Shown one piece after another: positions 1 through 8,021 of a DNA stretch of 40,611 bases. The DNA comes from Aeromonas piscicola (lineage in GTDB: Bacteria > Pseudomonadota > Gammaproteobacteria > Enterobacterales > Aeromonadaceae): contig NZ_CDBL01000079.1 of NCBI RefSeq assembly GCF_000820005.1, positions 35,200 through 75,810 on the forward strand, read 5' to 3'. Positions within the stretch are counted from its first letter, which is position 1. The number at the start of each line of letters is the position of its first letter. Made by a program: the position numbers and the translations under genes. The notes beneath the pieces are model-generated. The model worked only from the letters and a program-made list of their open reading frames with translations. It ran no database searches and was not told the DNA's origin.

Positions 1-307
1 GCCCCGCCACCCCGTAGGCTCCCTTGTCATCGTAGAGGGCGGCCACCGCCAGCCCTATCCCCTGACGGGCGTGGTGGCCAACCTGGGTCATGACGCCGCC
101 GCAGGAGCTGCACCCTATCAGCCGGGTCGTCGGAAACTGCAGCTTGAGGTGACGACGCAGTTCCTCGGCATCGTGAGCTTGGGTAAAATAGACCAATAAC
201 AGCGAAGGGGAATGGGGCGATTGAGCGAGCAGCCGCTCACTGACCTGCCGGGCAGCCAGCGGGGAGGTCTCTTCAAGAGAGTGAGCCGTCAGAAAGTTCA
301 ACACCAT
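1..307 (-). CDS. FIST-domain sensory protein, N-terminal part (gene runs off the window)
   Basis: About 102 N-terminal residues are present; the gene continues beyond base 1. The visible part has a typical FIST N-terminal layout: a short start, then a hydrophobic strand (LLLVYFT), a helix with charged residues, the conserved turn LIGCSSCGGVM, and a glycine-rich strand (GIGLAVAALYDDKGAYG). FIST domains are putative small-ligand sensors, often found alone or fused to signalling domains. The first codons read ATG GTG TTG, and AGGAG touches the ATG, so the real start may be the GTG or TTG a few bases later. It is divergent from the yvcK-type gene. The output domain, if any, lies outside the window. 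A luxU-like HPt gene lies 1.1 kb away, but no functional link is shown. Confidence 0.7.
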   Translation of the reverse strand, partial: MVLNFLTAHSLEETSPLAARQVSERLLAQSPHSPSLLLVYFTQAHDAEELRRHLKLQFPTTRLIGCSSCGGVMTQVGHHARQGIGLAVAALYDDKGAYGVAG

Positions 308-420
308 CTCCTAGTTGTTCATGATGCTGGGGGTAAGCAAAAATCATACCTTTATCAAATAATTATCTGATTTTATCGGCTAGAATGGCTCTCAATTGAG
401 CCCAACCACAGGACAGCAGC

Positions 421-1332
421 ATGTGGCAGAAAAACATCAATGACTTTGACCGGGTCGTCGCCATCGGTGGCGGCCACGGCATGGGCCGTGTGCTCTCTTC
501 ACTCTCGTTTCTCGGCCAGCGGCTGACCGGCATAGTCGCCACCACGGACGATGGCGGATCCACTGGGCGCCTGCGCAAGAGCCAGGAGTGTATCGCCTGG
601 GGAGATCTGCGCAACTGCCTCAATCAGCTGGTAACGGATCCCAGCATCGGCAGCCTGTTGTTCGAGTATCGCTTTGCCGGCCGCGGCGAACTGGCGGGTC
701 ACAACCTCGGCAACCTGATGCTGCTGGCGCTCGACAACCTCTGTGTGCGCCCTCTTGATGCTATCAAGCTCATCAGTGACATGCTGAAAATAGAGTCACA
801 ATTGTTACCCATGTCAGAATTTCCCACCGACCTGTGTGCCCACACCGTCTGTGGCAAGCAGATCCTGGGAGAGGTCTCCATCGATCAGCTCGATACGCCA
901 CCGCTCTCCCTGAGCCTGAGCCCGGAAGTGCCGGCGACTCGCGAGGCGGTGCAGGCGCTGGCTCAGGCCGACATGATCATACTCGGACCCGGCAGCTTCC
1001 TCACCTCCATCATGCCGCCCCTGCTGCTGGCCGAGGTGGCGCAAGCCATCAATGAGAGCGATGCCATGCTGGTGTTCATCTGCAATCTGGTGGCCGAGAA
1101 TGGCCCTGCCAGTCAGCTGAGTCTGATCAACCAATGGCGCTGGCTGGAGTCACGGGTCGGTTCGGGTCGTGTCGATGCCATTCTGGCGCCCGCAGGGGAA
1201 TATCCGGCCGAGTTGGCCAGCCGCTTGATCCAGGCCGAGCTGGGTGAGGCCGAACTCCCCCATCGCCACGACAGACTGAAACTCAAACTGGCGCTGGATC
1301 GGGTGATCCAGCAACTGGTCAATCAACGCTAA
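421..1332 (+). CDS. yvcK: YvcK/YbhK family protein (UPF0052, CofD-like fold)
   Basis: This 303-residue protein matches the length and sequence pattern of E. coli YbhK and Bacillus YvcK. The signature AIGGGHGMGRVL near residue 15 is the glycine-rich nucleotide-binding loop of the CofD-like fold. It is followed by TTDDGGSTGRLR and GDLRNCL (about residues 40-65), then GHNLGNLMLLAL near residue 95. YvcK proteins bind UDP-sugars and are tied to gluconeogenic growth and cell-envelope homeostasis; they are thought not to make coenzyme F420. The start is ATG at 421; no strong Shine-Dalgarno is visible. It converges on the luxU-like gene 49 bases downstream. From memory, a UPF0052 gene next to luxU is also seen in Vibrio. 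Family assignment is secure; the physiological role here is inference. Confidence 0.9.
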   Translation: MWQKNINDFDRVVAIGGGHGMGRVLSSLSFLGQRLTGIVATTDDGGSTGRLRKSQECIAWGDLRNCLNQLVTDPSIGSLLFEYRFAGRGELAGHNLGNLMLLALDNLCVRPLDAIKLISDMLKIESQLLPMSEFPTDLCAHTVCGKQILGEVSIDQLDTPPLSLSLSPEVPATREAVQALAQADMIILGPGSFLTSIMPPLLLAEVAQAINESDAMLVFICNLVAENGPASQLSLINQWRWLESRVGSGRVDAILAPAGEYPAELASRLIQAELGEAELPHRHDRLKLKLALDRVIQQLVNQR

Positions 1333-1381
1333 CGACAGCTATGCACAGCGGTAAACCGGCTGGTTCCCCTGCGCAGCAAGC

Positions 1382-1717
1382 TCAGTGGTAGTTGGCAAGG
1401 TGAGAGAGCACCTGGGGCAAGGATTGCTCCAGCTGGGTCAGTAGCCGGGCAACGTCATCGGCATCCCCATGCTTGCAGGCCAGCTCCAGCGCCACCACCT
1501 GCTGGTAACTGAGCTGGGCGCCGTAGCTGCCGCAGGAGGATTTCATGCTGTGGGCAAGGCGCGCCAGCGCAGGCCAGTCCCGCCGTTCATAGAGCGGTCG
1601 CAGCTGGGCCAGCTGCTCCCCCACTTCCTCGATAAACACCGAGATCACCACCGGCATCATCTCCTGGCCTATGTCTTCCGCCAGCTGTCGCAGTACCTTC
1701 TGATCCAACCATTCCAT
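1382..1717 (-). CDS. luxU: LuxU-like histidine phosphotransfer (HPt) protein
   Basis: A single-domain HPt protein of 111 residues, the size of Vibrio LuxU. The phosphorylatable histidine is His56 in LARLAHSMKSSCGSYGA, which lines up with the ISHALKSSAASFGA motif of LuxU as I recall it. N-terminal similarity (AEDIGQEMMPVVISVFIEE) also fits LuxU. In Vibrio, LuxU passes phosphate from hybrid quorum-sensing kinases to the sigma-54 activator LuxO. No luxO gene is adjacent here: upstream lie a gene-free gap and then yafJ. The start ATG has GAGGA seven bases before it, and a good sigma-70 promoter lies upstream at 1755-1783. It could be a general HPt relay, but the LuxU resemblance and the neighbouring yvcK gene favour LuxU. 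Confidence 0.75.
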   Translation of the reverse strand: MEWLDQKVLRQLAEDIGQEMMPVVISVFIEEVGEQLAQLRPLYERRDWPALARLAHSMKSSCGSYGAQLSYQQVVALELACKHGDADDVARLLTQLEQSLPQVLSHLANYH

Positions 1718-1754
1718 CCCTCAGTCCTCATTTGGCGGTATTCAAACAGAACAT

Positions 1755-1783
1755 ACTATAGATGCCCGGCGTGACAGCGTCAC
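1755..1783 (-). promoter_or_regulatory. Predicted sigma-70 promoter of luxU with palindrome over the -35
   Basis: On the minus strand GTGACG (1778-1783) and TATAGT (1755-1760) are separated by exactly 17 bases. The -10 matches five of six consensus positions. The perfect palindrome GTGAC-AGC-GTCAC (1771-1783) covers the -35, so a regulator could bind there. It is placed about 40 bases upstream of the luxU start. Confidence 0.5.
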
Positions 1784-1899
1784 CCTCACTCACCTTCTGC
1801 TTGTCGACCGACGAGCGGCCGCAAAACGAAAAGTGTGATCCAGTTCTAGTAATATGGCGATAGGCTGGCCGGATTGAAACATACATGTTGCCAACAAAT

Positions 1900-2020
1900 T
1901 AACATTTAAATAACAATGGAGGCCGTGAGAATGATGCGACTCAGCAACACCTCTCTCATCCCTTTTGCCTGTATGGCTGCTGCGAAGAACCAGGGTAGGA
2001 TTCTACCCTGGTATTTTTTT
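1900..2020 (+). ncRNA. Candidate small RNA or short leader-type transcript
   Basis: A plus-strand RNA is inferred from the orphan terminator at 1989-2020. Its 5' end is uncertain. A sigma-54-like GG-N10-GC pair (TGGC at 1855-1858, GC at 1868-1869) would give an RNA of about 140 nucleotides, but its -12 element is imperfect; TTGCCA at 1888-1893 is another weak option. A reading frame starts at 1931 (MMRLSNTSLIPFACM...) after a good GGAGG and runs 39 residues to TGA at 2048-2050, through the terminator hairpin. The terminated RNA would therefore lack its stop codon. The conserved Qrr core is not visible, so I do not call it Qrr, although Qrr1 lies beside luxO-luxU in Vibrio. Confidence 0.3.
1989..2020 (+). 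terminator. Strong rho-independent terminator, no upstream gene on its strand
   Basis: Perfect stem of CCAGGGTAG (1990-1998) with CTACCCTGG (2003-2011), extended by an A-T pair, with a GATT loop. It is followed by T, A and seven T residues (2014-2020). On the minus strand the hairpin is not followed by a T tract, so it does not serve yafJ or luxU. Confidence 0.75.
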
Positions 2021-2037
2021 ATATTTAAATCAGACAA

Positions 2038-2820
2038 TTACCGATCCTGACTGCCGCATACGCGCTCACCTAGCCGAAACAGGCTGAACTCGCCGGGCGC
2101 CATCCTGACCCAATCTTCATTGCCGGTCAGCGGACGGGTCGCGATCAGGGTCACCACGTCATCTGGGGTCGTCTCACTCTGGAAATCGATGGCCACATCT
2201 TCATCCAGCAATCTGGCCTCGCCAAAGGGCGCCCGCCGGGTGAGCCAGTGCAGGTTGTTGCTGCAATAGGTCATCACAAATTCCCCATCCGACAGCAGCA
2301 TGTTGAATACCCCGAGCCCGCGCAACTCGTCGCACAGGGTGGCCAGATGGCGAAACATGGCAGGAAAGTTGGCGGGACGCTTGGGATATTTCTGCTCCAG
2401 CCGGTTGAGCAGCCAGCAAAATGCGTGCTCGCTGTCAGTGTCCCCCACCGGGCGGTGCCGCCCGGTAGCGAGTCGCTTGTAACCGGTCAACTGGCCATTG
2501 TGGGCGAAGGTCCAGTAGCGGCCCCACAGTTCACGGGTGAACGGATGGGTATTTTCCAGTGACACGCAGCCGCGGTTGGCCTGCCGGATATGACTGACCA
2601 CGGCGCGGCTCTTGATGGGCAAGGCCTGTACCAGCTTGGCTATCGGCGACTGGGCACTGGGCTCGGGATCCTTGAAGGTGCGAAAGCCCCTCCCCTCATA
2701 GAAGGTGATCCCCCAGCCATCCTTGTGTGGCCCCGTCTTGCCGCCGCGCAGCATCAGACCGGTAAAGCTGAAGCAGATATCGGTCGGCACATTGGCACTC
2801 ATGCCGAGCAGTTCGCACAT
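2038..2820 (-). CDS. yafJ: Class II glutamine amidotransferase YafJ
   Basis: The 260-residue protein closely matches E. coli YafJ. It starts MCELLGMSAN, so after methionine removal Cys2 would be the N-terminal nucleophile typical of class II (Ntn) glutamine amidotransferases. Family motifs include HKDGWGITFYEGRG (about residues 32-45), HIRQANRG and ENTHPF (about 75-95), and FAHNGQL (about 105). These bind and hydrolyse glutamine to give ammonia; the acceptor of YafJ is not known. The start ATG has AAGGAG ten bases before it. It lies downstream of gmhA on the same strand with a 152-base gap. The yafJ-gmhA-fadE neighbourhood is the same as in E. coli, supporting orthology. Confidence 0.93.
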   Translation of the reverse strand: MCELLGMSANVPTDICFSFTGLMLRGGKTGPHKDGWGITFYEGRGFRTFKDPEPSAQSPIAKLVQALPIKSRAVVSHIRQANRGCVSLENTHPFTRELWGRYWTFAHNGQLTGYKRLATGRHRPVGDTDSEHAFCWLLNRLEQKYPKRPANFPAMFRHLATLCDELRGLGVFNMLLSDGEFVMTYCSNNLHWLTRRAPFGEARLLDEDVAIDFQSETTPDDVVTLIATRPLTGNEDWVRMAPGEFSLFRLGERVCGSQDR

Positions 2821-2972
2821 AACCAGCGGGCTCCTTAATTACTGGGCCATCTTTTTTCAATCAGCGAGACCAGCCTGATGCGAAGCACACTGCCGATCCC
2901 GCCGCTTATCGGGGCAGGCACAACCGAGACATGGCCTGGCGAGGCTCGCACATCCCGGCTGAACATACATCC

Positions 2973-3551
2973 TTACTTGGCCATCTCTTTTTCGACCAGC
3001 TGGATCAGGATATGGATCACCTTGATATGCACTTCCTGAATACGGTCGGCATAGCCAAAGTGCGGCACCCGGATCTCGACGTCAGCCAGACCCGCCATCT
3101 TGCCACCATCCTTGCCGGTCAGCGCTATCACCTTCATACCTTTGGCATGGGCGGCTTCGATGGCCTTGAGGATGTTGCCTGAGTTGCCGCTAGTGGAGAT
3201 ACCGAGCAGCACGTCACCACGACGGCCAACTGCTTCCACATAACGGGAGAACACGTAGTCGTAGCCAAAGTCGTTGGAGACGCAGGAGAGATGGCTGGGA
3301 TCCGAGATGGCAATGCCGGCATAACCGGGACGGTTCTCGCGATAACGGCCGGTCAGCTCTTCGGCAAAATGCATGGCATCGCAGTGGGAGCCACCATTGC
3401 CACAGGAGAGTACCTTGCCTTCCTGCTTGAAGGAGTCGGCGAGCAGCCTGGCGGCGGCTTCAATGTTTTTCAGATTCTGCTCATCTGCCAGGAACGCCTG
3501 GAGCACGCCGGCAGCTTCGGTCAATTCATTGCGGATCAGTTCTTGGTACAT
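2973..3551 (-). CDS. gmhA: Phosphoheptose isomerase GmhA (LpcA)
   Basis: GmhA converts D-sedoheptulose 7-phosphate into D-glycero-D-manno-heptose 7-phosphate, the first committed step of ADP-heptose synthesis for the LPS inner core. It is cytosolic and usually tetrameric. The 192 residues match the family length and are highly similar to E. coli GmhA. The SIS-domain phosphate-binding segments are present: [22 protein letters not shown] (residues about 47-68) and [12 protein letters not shown] (about 115-126). The catalytic Glu of the AEELTG motif and the His of [10 protein letters not shown] are kept. The start ATG has GGAAGAG just upstream. The gene diverges from fadE. A run of ten C residues lies about 58 bases upstream of its start, within the likely leader. 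Confidence 0.96.
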   Translation of the reverse strand: MYQELIRNELTEAAGVLQAFLADEQNLKNIEAAARLLADSFKQEGKVLSCGNGGSHCDAMHFAEELTGRYRENRPGYAGIAISDPSHLSCVSNDFGYDYVFSRYVEAVGRRGDVLLGISTSGNSGNILKAIEAAHAKGMKVIALTGKDGGKMAGLADVEIRVPHFGYADRIQEVHIKVIHILIQLVEKEMAK

Positions 3552-3687
3552 GATGTCTCTTCCAAAATATGGGCGATGTCATTGTCGCACAAGCCAATCC
3601 CGGAGTCGCCCCCCCCCCGCCCGTCAAGATGCCGCCGGCAGGACGTTATGCCGATCACAGAGCCGAGGTAACAAGCTTGTAAACAGC

Positions 3688-3716
3688 TTGATAAGTTTGT
3701 GCGTATGAATTACAAC
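3688..3716 (+). promoter_or_regulatory. Predicted fadE promoter
   Basis: TTGATA (3688-3693, five of six matches) and TACAAC (3711-3716, four of six) are 17 bases apart. The expected start near 3723 lies just before the FadR operator at 3730-3746, a geometry that fits repression by FadR. Confidence 0.45.
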
Positions 3717-3729
3717 AGGGGCCATATCC

Positions 3730-3746
3730 AACAGGTCAGACCTCTG
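3730..3746 (+). promoter_or_regulatory. FadR operator upstream of fadE
   Basis: The sequence AACAGGTCAGACCTCTG contains the hallmark core GGTCNGACC of FadR sites (consensus AACTGGTCNGACCNGTT and its reverse complement). It lies 55 bases upstream of the fadE start. FadR represses fad genes and is released by long-chain acyl-CoA, so fadE is probably induced by fatty acids. Confidence 0.8.
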
Positions 3747-3800
3747 GATCAGTTAACCCACTTTTCACCCAACTTCGGCAACTCATGCAAGGAGCGAAAA

Positions 3801-6257
3801 ATGACGACGACCCTCACTCTGCTCGGGGTGATCCTGGTGATCGGCGCCATGGCTTATCGCCGGGCGTCTCTGTTCACATCCACGCTTGCCACGGCCGCCG
3901 CCCTGGTCGCCGGCACATTCTATGGCCATGTCCCCCTGCTGGTGTGGGTACTGTTCGCCGTGATTGCCATCCCCCTCAATCTGGTGGATTTTCGCCGCAA
4001 TCAGCTGACCAAGCCACTGTTCAAGATCTACAAGTCCATCATGCCGGAGATGTCCCGCACCGAGAAGGAAGCCATCGAAGCGGGCACCACCTGGTGGGAA
4101 GCCGATCTGTTTGCCGGCAACCCGAACTGGAAGAAGCTGCACGCCATCCCTGTCAGCGTGCTGTCAGCCGAAGAACAAGCCTTCATGGACGGCCCGGTTG
4201 AAGACGTGTGTCGCATGGTCAACGACTGGGAAGTGACCCACGAGCGGGCCGATCTCTCCCCCGAGGTGTGGCAGTACCTGAAGGACAACAAGTTCTTCGC
4301 CATGATCATCAAGAAGAAATACGGTGGTCTGGAATTCTCCGCCTATGCCCAGTCCTGCGTACTGCAAAAACTGTGTGGCGCCAGCGCCGTGCTGGCTTCC
4401 ACCGTGGGCGTACCCAACTCGCTCGGCCCCGGCGAACTGCTGCAGCACTACGGTACCGATGAGCAGAAAGACCACTACCTGCCCCGTCTGGCAGTTGGCA
4501 AGGAGATCCCCTGCTTCGCACTGACCAGCCCGGAAGCGGGTTCAGACGCCGGCTCCATCCCCGATTTTGGCATCATCTGCAAGGGTGAGTGGGAAGGGGA
4601 AGAGGTGCTCGGCATGCGGCTGACCTGGAACAAGCGCTACATCACGCTCGCCCCCATCGCCACCGTACTGGGTCTGGCTTTCAAGCTGCGCGACCCGGAT
4701 CACCTGCTGGGTGAAGACGAGGAGCTGGGGATCACCTGCGCCCTGATCCCGACCCACATCAAGGGAGTCGAGATCGGTCGACGCCACTTCCCGCTCAACG
4801 TGCCATTCCAGAATGGCCCGACCCGTGGCGACAATGTGTTCGTGCCGCTCGATTTCATCATAGGTGGCCCGGCCATGGCCGGTCAGGGCTGGCGCATGCT
4901 GGTCGAATGCCTCTCGGTCGGCCGCGGCATCACGCTGCCTTCCAACAGCACGGGCGGCGTCAAGATGCTGGCCTTGGCGACTGGCGCCTACAGCCGCATC
5001 CGTCGCCAGTTCAAGCTGCCCATCGGCAAGATGGAAGGCATTGAAGAGCCGCTGGCCCGTCTCGGCGGCAACGCCTACATCATGGGCGCTGCCGCCAACC
5101 TGACGGTGACCGGTATCGATCTGGGGGAAAAACCCTCGGTCATCTCCGCCATCGTCAAATACCACCTCACCGATCGTGCCCAGAAGTGCATCATAGATGC
5201 CATGGACATCCACGGCGGCAAGGCCATCTGCATGGGCCCGAACAACTATCTGGCCCGTGGCTATCAGGGTGCCCCGATCGCAGTGACAGTAGAAGGGGCC
5301 AACATCCTGACCCGCAGCATGATCATCTACGGTCAGGGCGCCATCCGCTGCCACCCCTATGTCCTGCCGGAGATGCTGGCAGCCAGCCATCCGGACAAGG
5401 AGCAAGCGCTGAAGGATTTCGACAAGGCGATGTTCAGCCACGTCGGTTTTGCCATCAGCAACCTGGTGCGTAGTTTCTGGCTGGGCTTGACCGGTGCTCG
5501 CTTCGCCGCTGCTCCTTACAAAGATCAGACCAAGGGCTATTACCAGCAGCTCTCCCGCCTCTCGGCCAACCTGGCGTTCCTGTCAGACATGGCCATGGGC
5601 ACCCTGGGCGGCGAGCTCAAGCGCAAGGAGCGTGTCTCCGCTCGCCTCGGTGACGTGCTGAGTCAGCTCTATCTGGCCTCAAGTGCCCTCAAGCGTTATC
5701 AGGATGAGGGTCGTCAGCAGGCGGATCTGCCACTGCTGCACTGGGCGCTGCAGGATGCCATGTTCAAGGCGCAAGAGGCCATCGACGAACTGCTGCGCAA
5801 CTTCCCGAACCGCTGGATTGGCCTTGCGCTGCGCGTCATAGTGCTGCCCCTTGGCCGTGACATGAAGCGTCCGAGCGACAAGCTGGACAGTCAGGTTGCC
5901 CGTCTGCTGCAGACGCCGAGCGAGACCCGCAGCCGTCTGGCCCGGGGCCAGTATCTGACCCGCGAAGAGGGCAACCCCTTCGGTCTGCTGGAACAGGCTC
6001 TTGATGATGTGCTGGCCGCCGAGCCGCTGTTTGAGAAAGTATGCAAGGCTGACGGTATCAAGCGTCCGTTTATGCAGCTGAACAAGGTAGCGGATGCAGG
6101 TCTGGCACTGGGAGTGCTCAACCAAACCGAGGCTGACTTGCTGCGCCGCGCCGAAGAGAGCCGCCTGCGCACCATCAACGTCGATGATTTCGACCCCATC
6201 GATCTGGTAGCCAACAAGGCCCTGTTCGAGCCATCGGCCTATCACAGAGCAGCTTGA
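3801..6257 (+). CDS. fadE: Acyl-CoA dehydrogenase FadE
   Basis: FadE does the first oxidation of fatty-acid beta-oxidation, turning acyl-CoA into trans-2-enoyl-CoA with FAD. The 818-residue protein (E. coli FadE is about 814) starts [10 protein letters not shown] at 3801, with AAGGAG six bases upstream; an earlier in-frame ATG has no ribosome-binding site and would run through the FadR operator. Two hydrophobic segments (about residues 5-60) suggest membrane association. The acyl-CoA dehydrogenase region follows: [48 protein letters not shown] (FAD/substrate region), [16 protein letters not shown] and [24 protein letters not shown]1974-type C-terminus ends in [11 protein letters not shown]. 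It is a single gene with its own FadR-controlled promoter and a terminator at 6276-6303. Confidence 0.96.
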   Translation: MTTTLTLLGVILVIGAMAYRRASLFTSTLATAAALVAGTFYGHVPLLVWVLFAVIAIPLNLVDFRRNQLTKPLFKIYKSIMPEMSRTEKEAIEAGTTWWEADLFAGNPNWKKLHAIPVSVLSAEEQAFMDGPVEDVCRMVNDWEVTHERADLSPEVWQYLKDNKFFAMIIKKKYGGLEFSAYAQSCVLQKLCGASAVLASTVGVPNSLGPGELLQHYGTDEQKDHYLPRLAVGKEIPCFALTSPEAGSDAGSIPDFGIICKGEWEGEEVLGMRLTWNKRYITLAPIATVLGLAFKLRDPDHLLGEDEELGITCALIPTHIKGVEIGRRHFPLNVPFQNGPTRGDNVFVPLDFIIGGPAMAGQGWRMLVECLSVGRGITLPSNSTGGVKMLALATGAYSRIRRQFKLPIGKMEGIEEPLARLGGNAYIMGAAANLTVTGIDLGEKPSVISAIVKYHLTDRAQKCIIDAMDIHGGKAICMGPNNYLARGYQGAPIAVTVEGANILTRSMIIYGQGAIRCHPYVLPEMLAASHPDKEQALKDFDKAMFSHVGFAISNLVRSFWLGLTGARFAAAPYKDQTKGYYQQLSRLSANLAFLSDMAMGTLGGELKRKERVSARLGDVLSQLYLASSALKRYQDEGRQQADLPLLHWALQDAMFKAQEAIDELLRNFPNRWIGLALRVIVLPLGRDMKRPSDKLDSQVARLLQTPSETRSRLARGQYLTREEGNPFGLLEQALDDVLAAEPLFEKVCKADGIKRPFMQLNKVADAGLALGVLNQTEADLLRRAEESRLRTINVDDFDPIDLVANKALFEPSAYHRAA

Positions 6258-6275
6258 CCCATAGGAAAATAGTCG

Positions 6276-6303
6276 AACGCCTCCCATGTGGAGGCGTTTT
6301 TTA
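6276..6303 (+). terminator. Rho-independent terminator of fadE
   Basis: AACGCCTCC (6276-6284) pairs with GGAGGCGTT (6290-6298) around a CATGT loop, and the stem runs into six T residues. It lies 19 bases after the fadE stop. Confidence 0.9.
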
Positions 6304-6419
6304 TGGGCCTGGATCACGATGACAACAAAGAGATTTCACAGATCAAATTTTATTTCTCAATAAGTTTCCTATCCTTAGTGAAGCAGTTAATGTAAGCACA
6401 GGATCCCAAACAGGATTGC

Positions 6420-7940
6420 ATGATGGATGACCAAATCCTGATTATTGACGATGACGATCTGCCCCTTCTCGATAACCAGCAGGCTGGATGGAAGGTGATG
6501 ATTGTGGACGATGAACCCGAAGTGCATCGCATCACCAAGATCACCCTGAGCAAGTTTGAATTCGATAACAAACCCATTGAATTTTTGCATGCTTATTCAG
6601 CCGCGCAGGCCAAGGAGTTGCTCGCCAAGACTCCGGATGTAGCCTTGTTGCTGCTCGATGTCGTCATGGAAGTCGATCACGCAGGTCTTGATGTGGTCAA
6701 GTTCGTGCGCGAGGATCTGCAGAACAAGATGGTGCGCATAGTGCTGCGGACCGGACAACCGGGTCAGGCGCCGGAAGATGATGTGGTCACCAACTACGAC
6801 ATCAACGATTACAAGGACAAGACAGAGCTCACCTCCCAGAAGCTGCGGACCCTGCTGCGCGCCAGCCTGCGTTCATACCGCGATATTCGAACCCTGGAGA
6901 GCAATCGCCAGGGGCTGGAGAAGGTCATCGAAGCCTCCAAGGGGATCTTCGAGAAACGGGCGCTGCGCCAGTTTGTCGAAGGAGCTCAGGAGCAGCTCGG
7001 TGCCCTGCTCAATCTGGAAGAGTCCCAGATCTATGATGTAAAGCAGTTTGCCTACGAGGTACGGGATCAGATCCTGGAACCCCTGCTGCCTGGCCATCCG
7101 TCCGTGCGGCTGGTCGATGCCCCCCTGATCTTGCGCCAGGCCATGGCCAATCGCGCCAACGTCTATGACGGCAACCAGATGGTGCTCTACTGTCAGAATC
7201 CCCGTCATCACCTGCTGTTTCACATCGAGACGACCCGCCATCTCAGCCAGATGGACATGGGCCTGCTGAGCCTGTTTACCGAAAACATCATAGTGGCGCT
7301 GGAAAATATCCGGCTCAACGAGGTCATCGCCGACAACCAGCGCGAGATCATCTACCGCATCGGTGAGCTGGTGGAGACCCGCTCCAAGGAGTCTGGCCTG
7401 CACGTCAAGCGGGTCGCACTCTACACAGAGCTGTTCTGCCAGTTGCTCGGCATGAGCGAAGAGCAGAGCGAGCTCATCAAGCGCGCCTCTCCCCTGCACG
7501 ACATCGGCAAGGTCGGGATCCCGGATGCCATCCTCCACAAGCCGGGCAAGCTGACCCCGGAAGAGTGGGAGATCATGAAGACCCACGCCCAGCTGGGGCA
7601 GGACATGCTCTCCGGCAGCGATCTGGCGCTGTTCCAGATAGGCGCCACCATAGCCGGCAACCACCATGAGAAATGGAATGGCAGCGGCTATCCCCGTGGC
7701 CTCAAAGGCGATTCAATACCGCTCGAGGGGCGAGTGGTGGCGCTGGCCGACGTGTTCGATGCCCTGGGCTCGGATCGCTGCTACAAGAAGGCGTGGCCAT
7801 TGGACAAGGTACTGGCGCTGATTGAAGAGGAGAAGGGACAGCACTTCGATCCCCGGCTGGTGGAGCTGATGCTGGCCAATCTGGACAAGTTCCTCGAGAT
7901 CCGCGACCAGCACAAGGATATCTACGTCGGGGATCACTGA
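6420..7940 (+). CDS. Response regulator with DUF3369 and HD-GYP cyclic-di-GMP phosphodiesterase domain
   Basis: A 506-residue cytosolic signalling protein. Residues about 24-150 form a receiver domain: WKVMIVDDEPEVH holds the acidic pair, LLLLDVVMEVDHAG the likely phospho-acceptor Asp, and IVLRTGQPG the switch strand. Residues about 160-320 fit DUF3369. The C-terminal HD-GYP domain has all hallmark pieces: HDIGKVGIPD near residue 360, HAQLGQDML, NHHEKWNGSGYPRGL (the GYP at about 422) and DVFDALGSDR. HD-GYP domains hydrolyse cyclic-di-GMP, and the intact motifs predict activity. The 23-residue acidic N-terminal tail, also rich in Asp, is usual for DUF3369 proteins. No partner kinase gene is adjacent. 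ATG at 6420 or 6423 may be used. A terminator follows at 7975. Confidence 0.93.
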   Translation: MMDDQILIIDDDDLPLLDNQQAGWKVMIVDDEPEVHRITKITLSKFEFDNKPIEFLHAYSAAQAKELLAKTPDVALLLLDVVMEVDHAGLDVVKFVREDLQNKMVRIVLRTGQPGQAPEDDVVTNYDINDYKDKTELTSQKLRTLLRASLRSYRDIRTLESNRQGLEKVIEASKGIFEKRALRQFVEGAQEQLGALLNLEESQIYDVKQFAYEVRDQILEPLLPGHPSVRLVDAPLILRQAMANRANVYDGNQMVLYCQNPRHHLLFHIETTRHLSQMDMGLLSLFTENIIVALENIRLNEVIADNQREIIYRIGELVETRSKESGLHVKRVALYTELFCQLLGMSEEQSELIKRASPLHDIGKVGIPDAILHKPGKLTPEEWEIMKTHAQLGQDMLSGSDLALFQIGATIAGNHHEKWNGSGYPRGLKGDSIPLEGRVVALADVFDALGSDRCYKKAWPLDKVLALIEEEKGQHFDPRLVELMLANLDKFLEIRDQHKDIYVGDH

Positions 7941-7974
7941 TACTCCCTCACCCCAACTGGCCAACCGCTACACA

Positions 7975-8007
7975 TGAAAAAACCGCCTCAACAGGGCGGC
8001 TTTTTCA
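7975..8007. terminator. Bidirectional terminator between the HD-GYP gene and the TIGR03503 gene
   Basis: TGAAAAAACCGCC (7975-7987) and GGCGG followed by TTTTTCA (7995-8007) form a stem with A and T flanks, so it can stop transcription from both converging genes. Confidence 0.85.
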
Positions 8008-8021
8008 TTCAGGGCAAACTC

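Larger units (their letters stand above)
1718..2037. other. Gene-free interval between luxU and yafJ
   Basis: This 320-base interval has no established gene. It holds the luxU promoter, an AT-rich patch at 1885-1915, a good ribosome-binding site (GGAGG at 1918-1922) eight bases before ATGATG at 1931, and a strong plus-strand intrinsic terminator at 1989-2020. No known plus-strand gene feeds this terminator, so a short plus-strand transcript probably starts inside the interval. Confidence 0.7.

Noticed and set aside
1855..2020. Identification of the short transcript as a Qrr small RNA
   Set aside because: The location near luxU and the GG-N10-GC pair are suggestive, but the conserved Qrr core (GACGTTGTTAGTG-like) is absent and the -12 element is imperfect.
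1931..2050. ArfA-type ribosome rescue gene
   Set aside because: The terminator lies inside the frame as in arfA, but the peptide is too short and has no KGKGSY-like motif.
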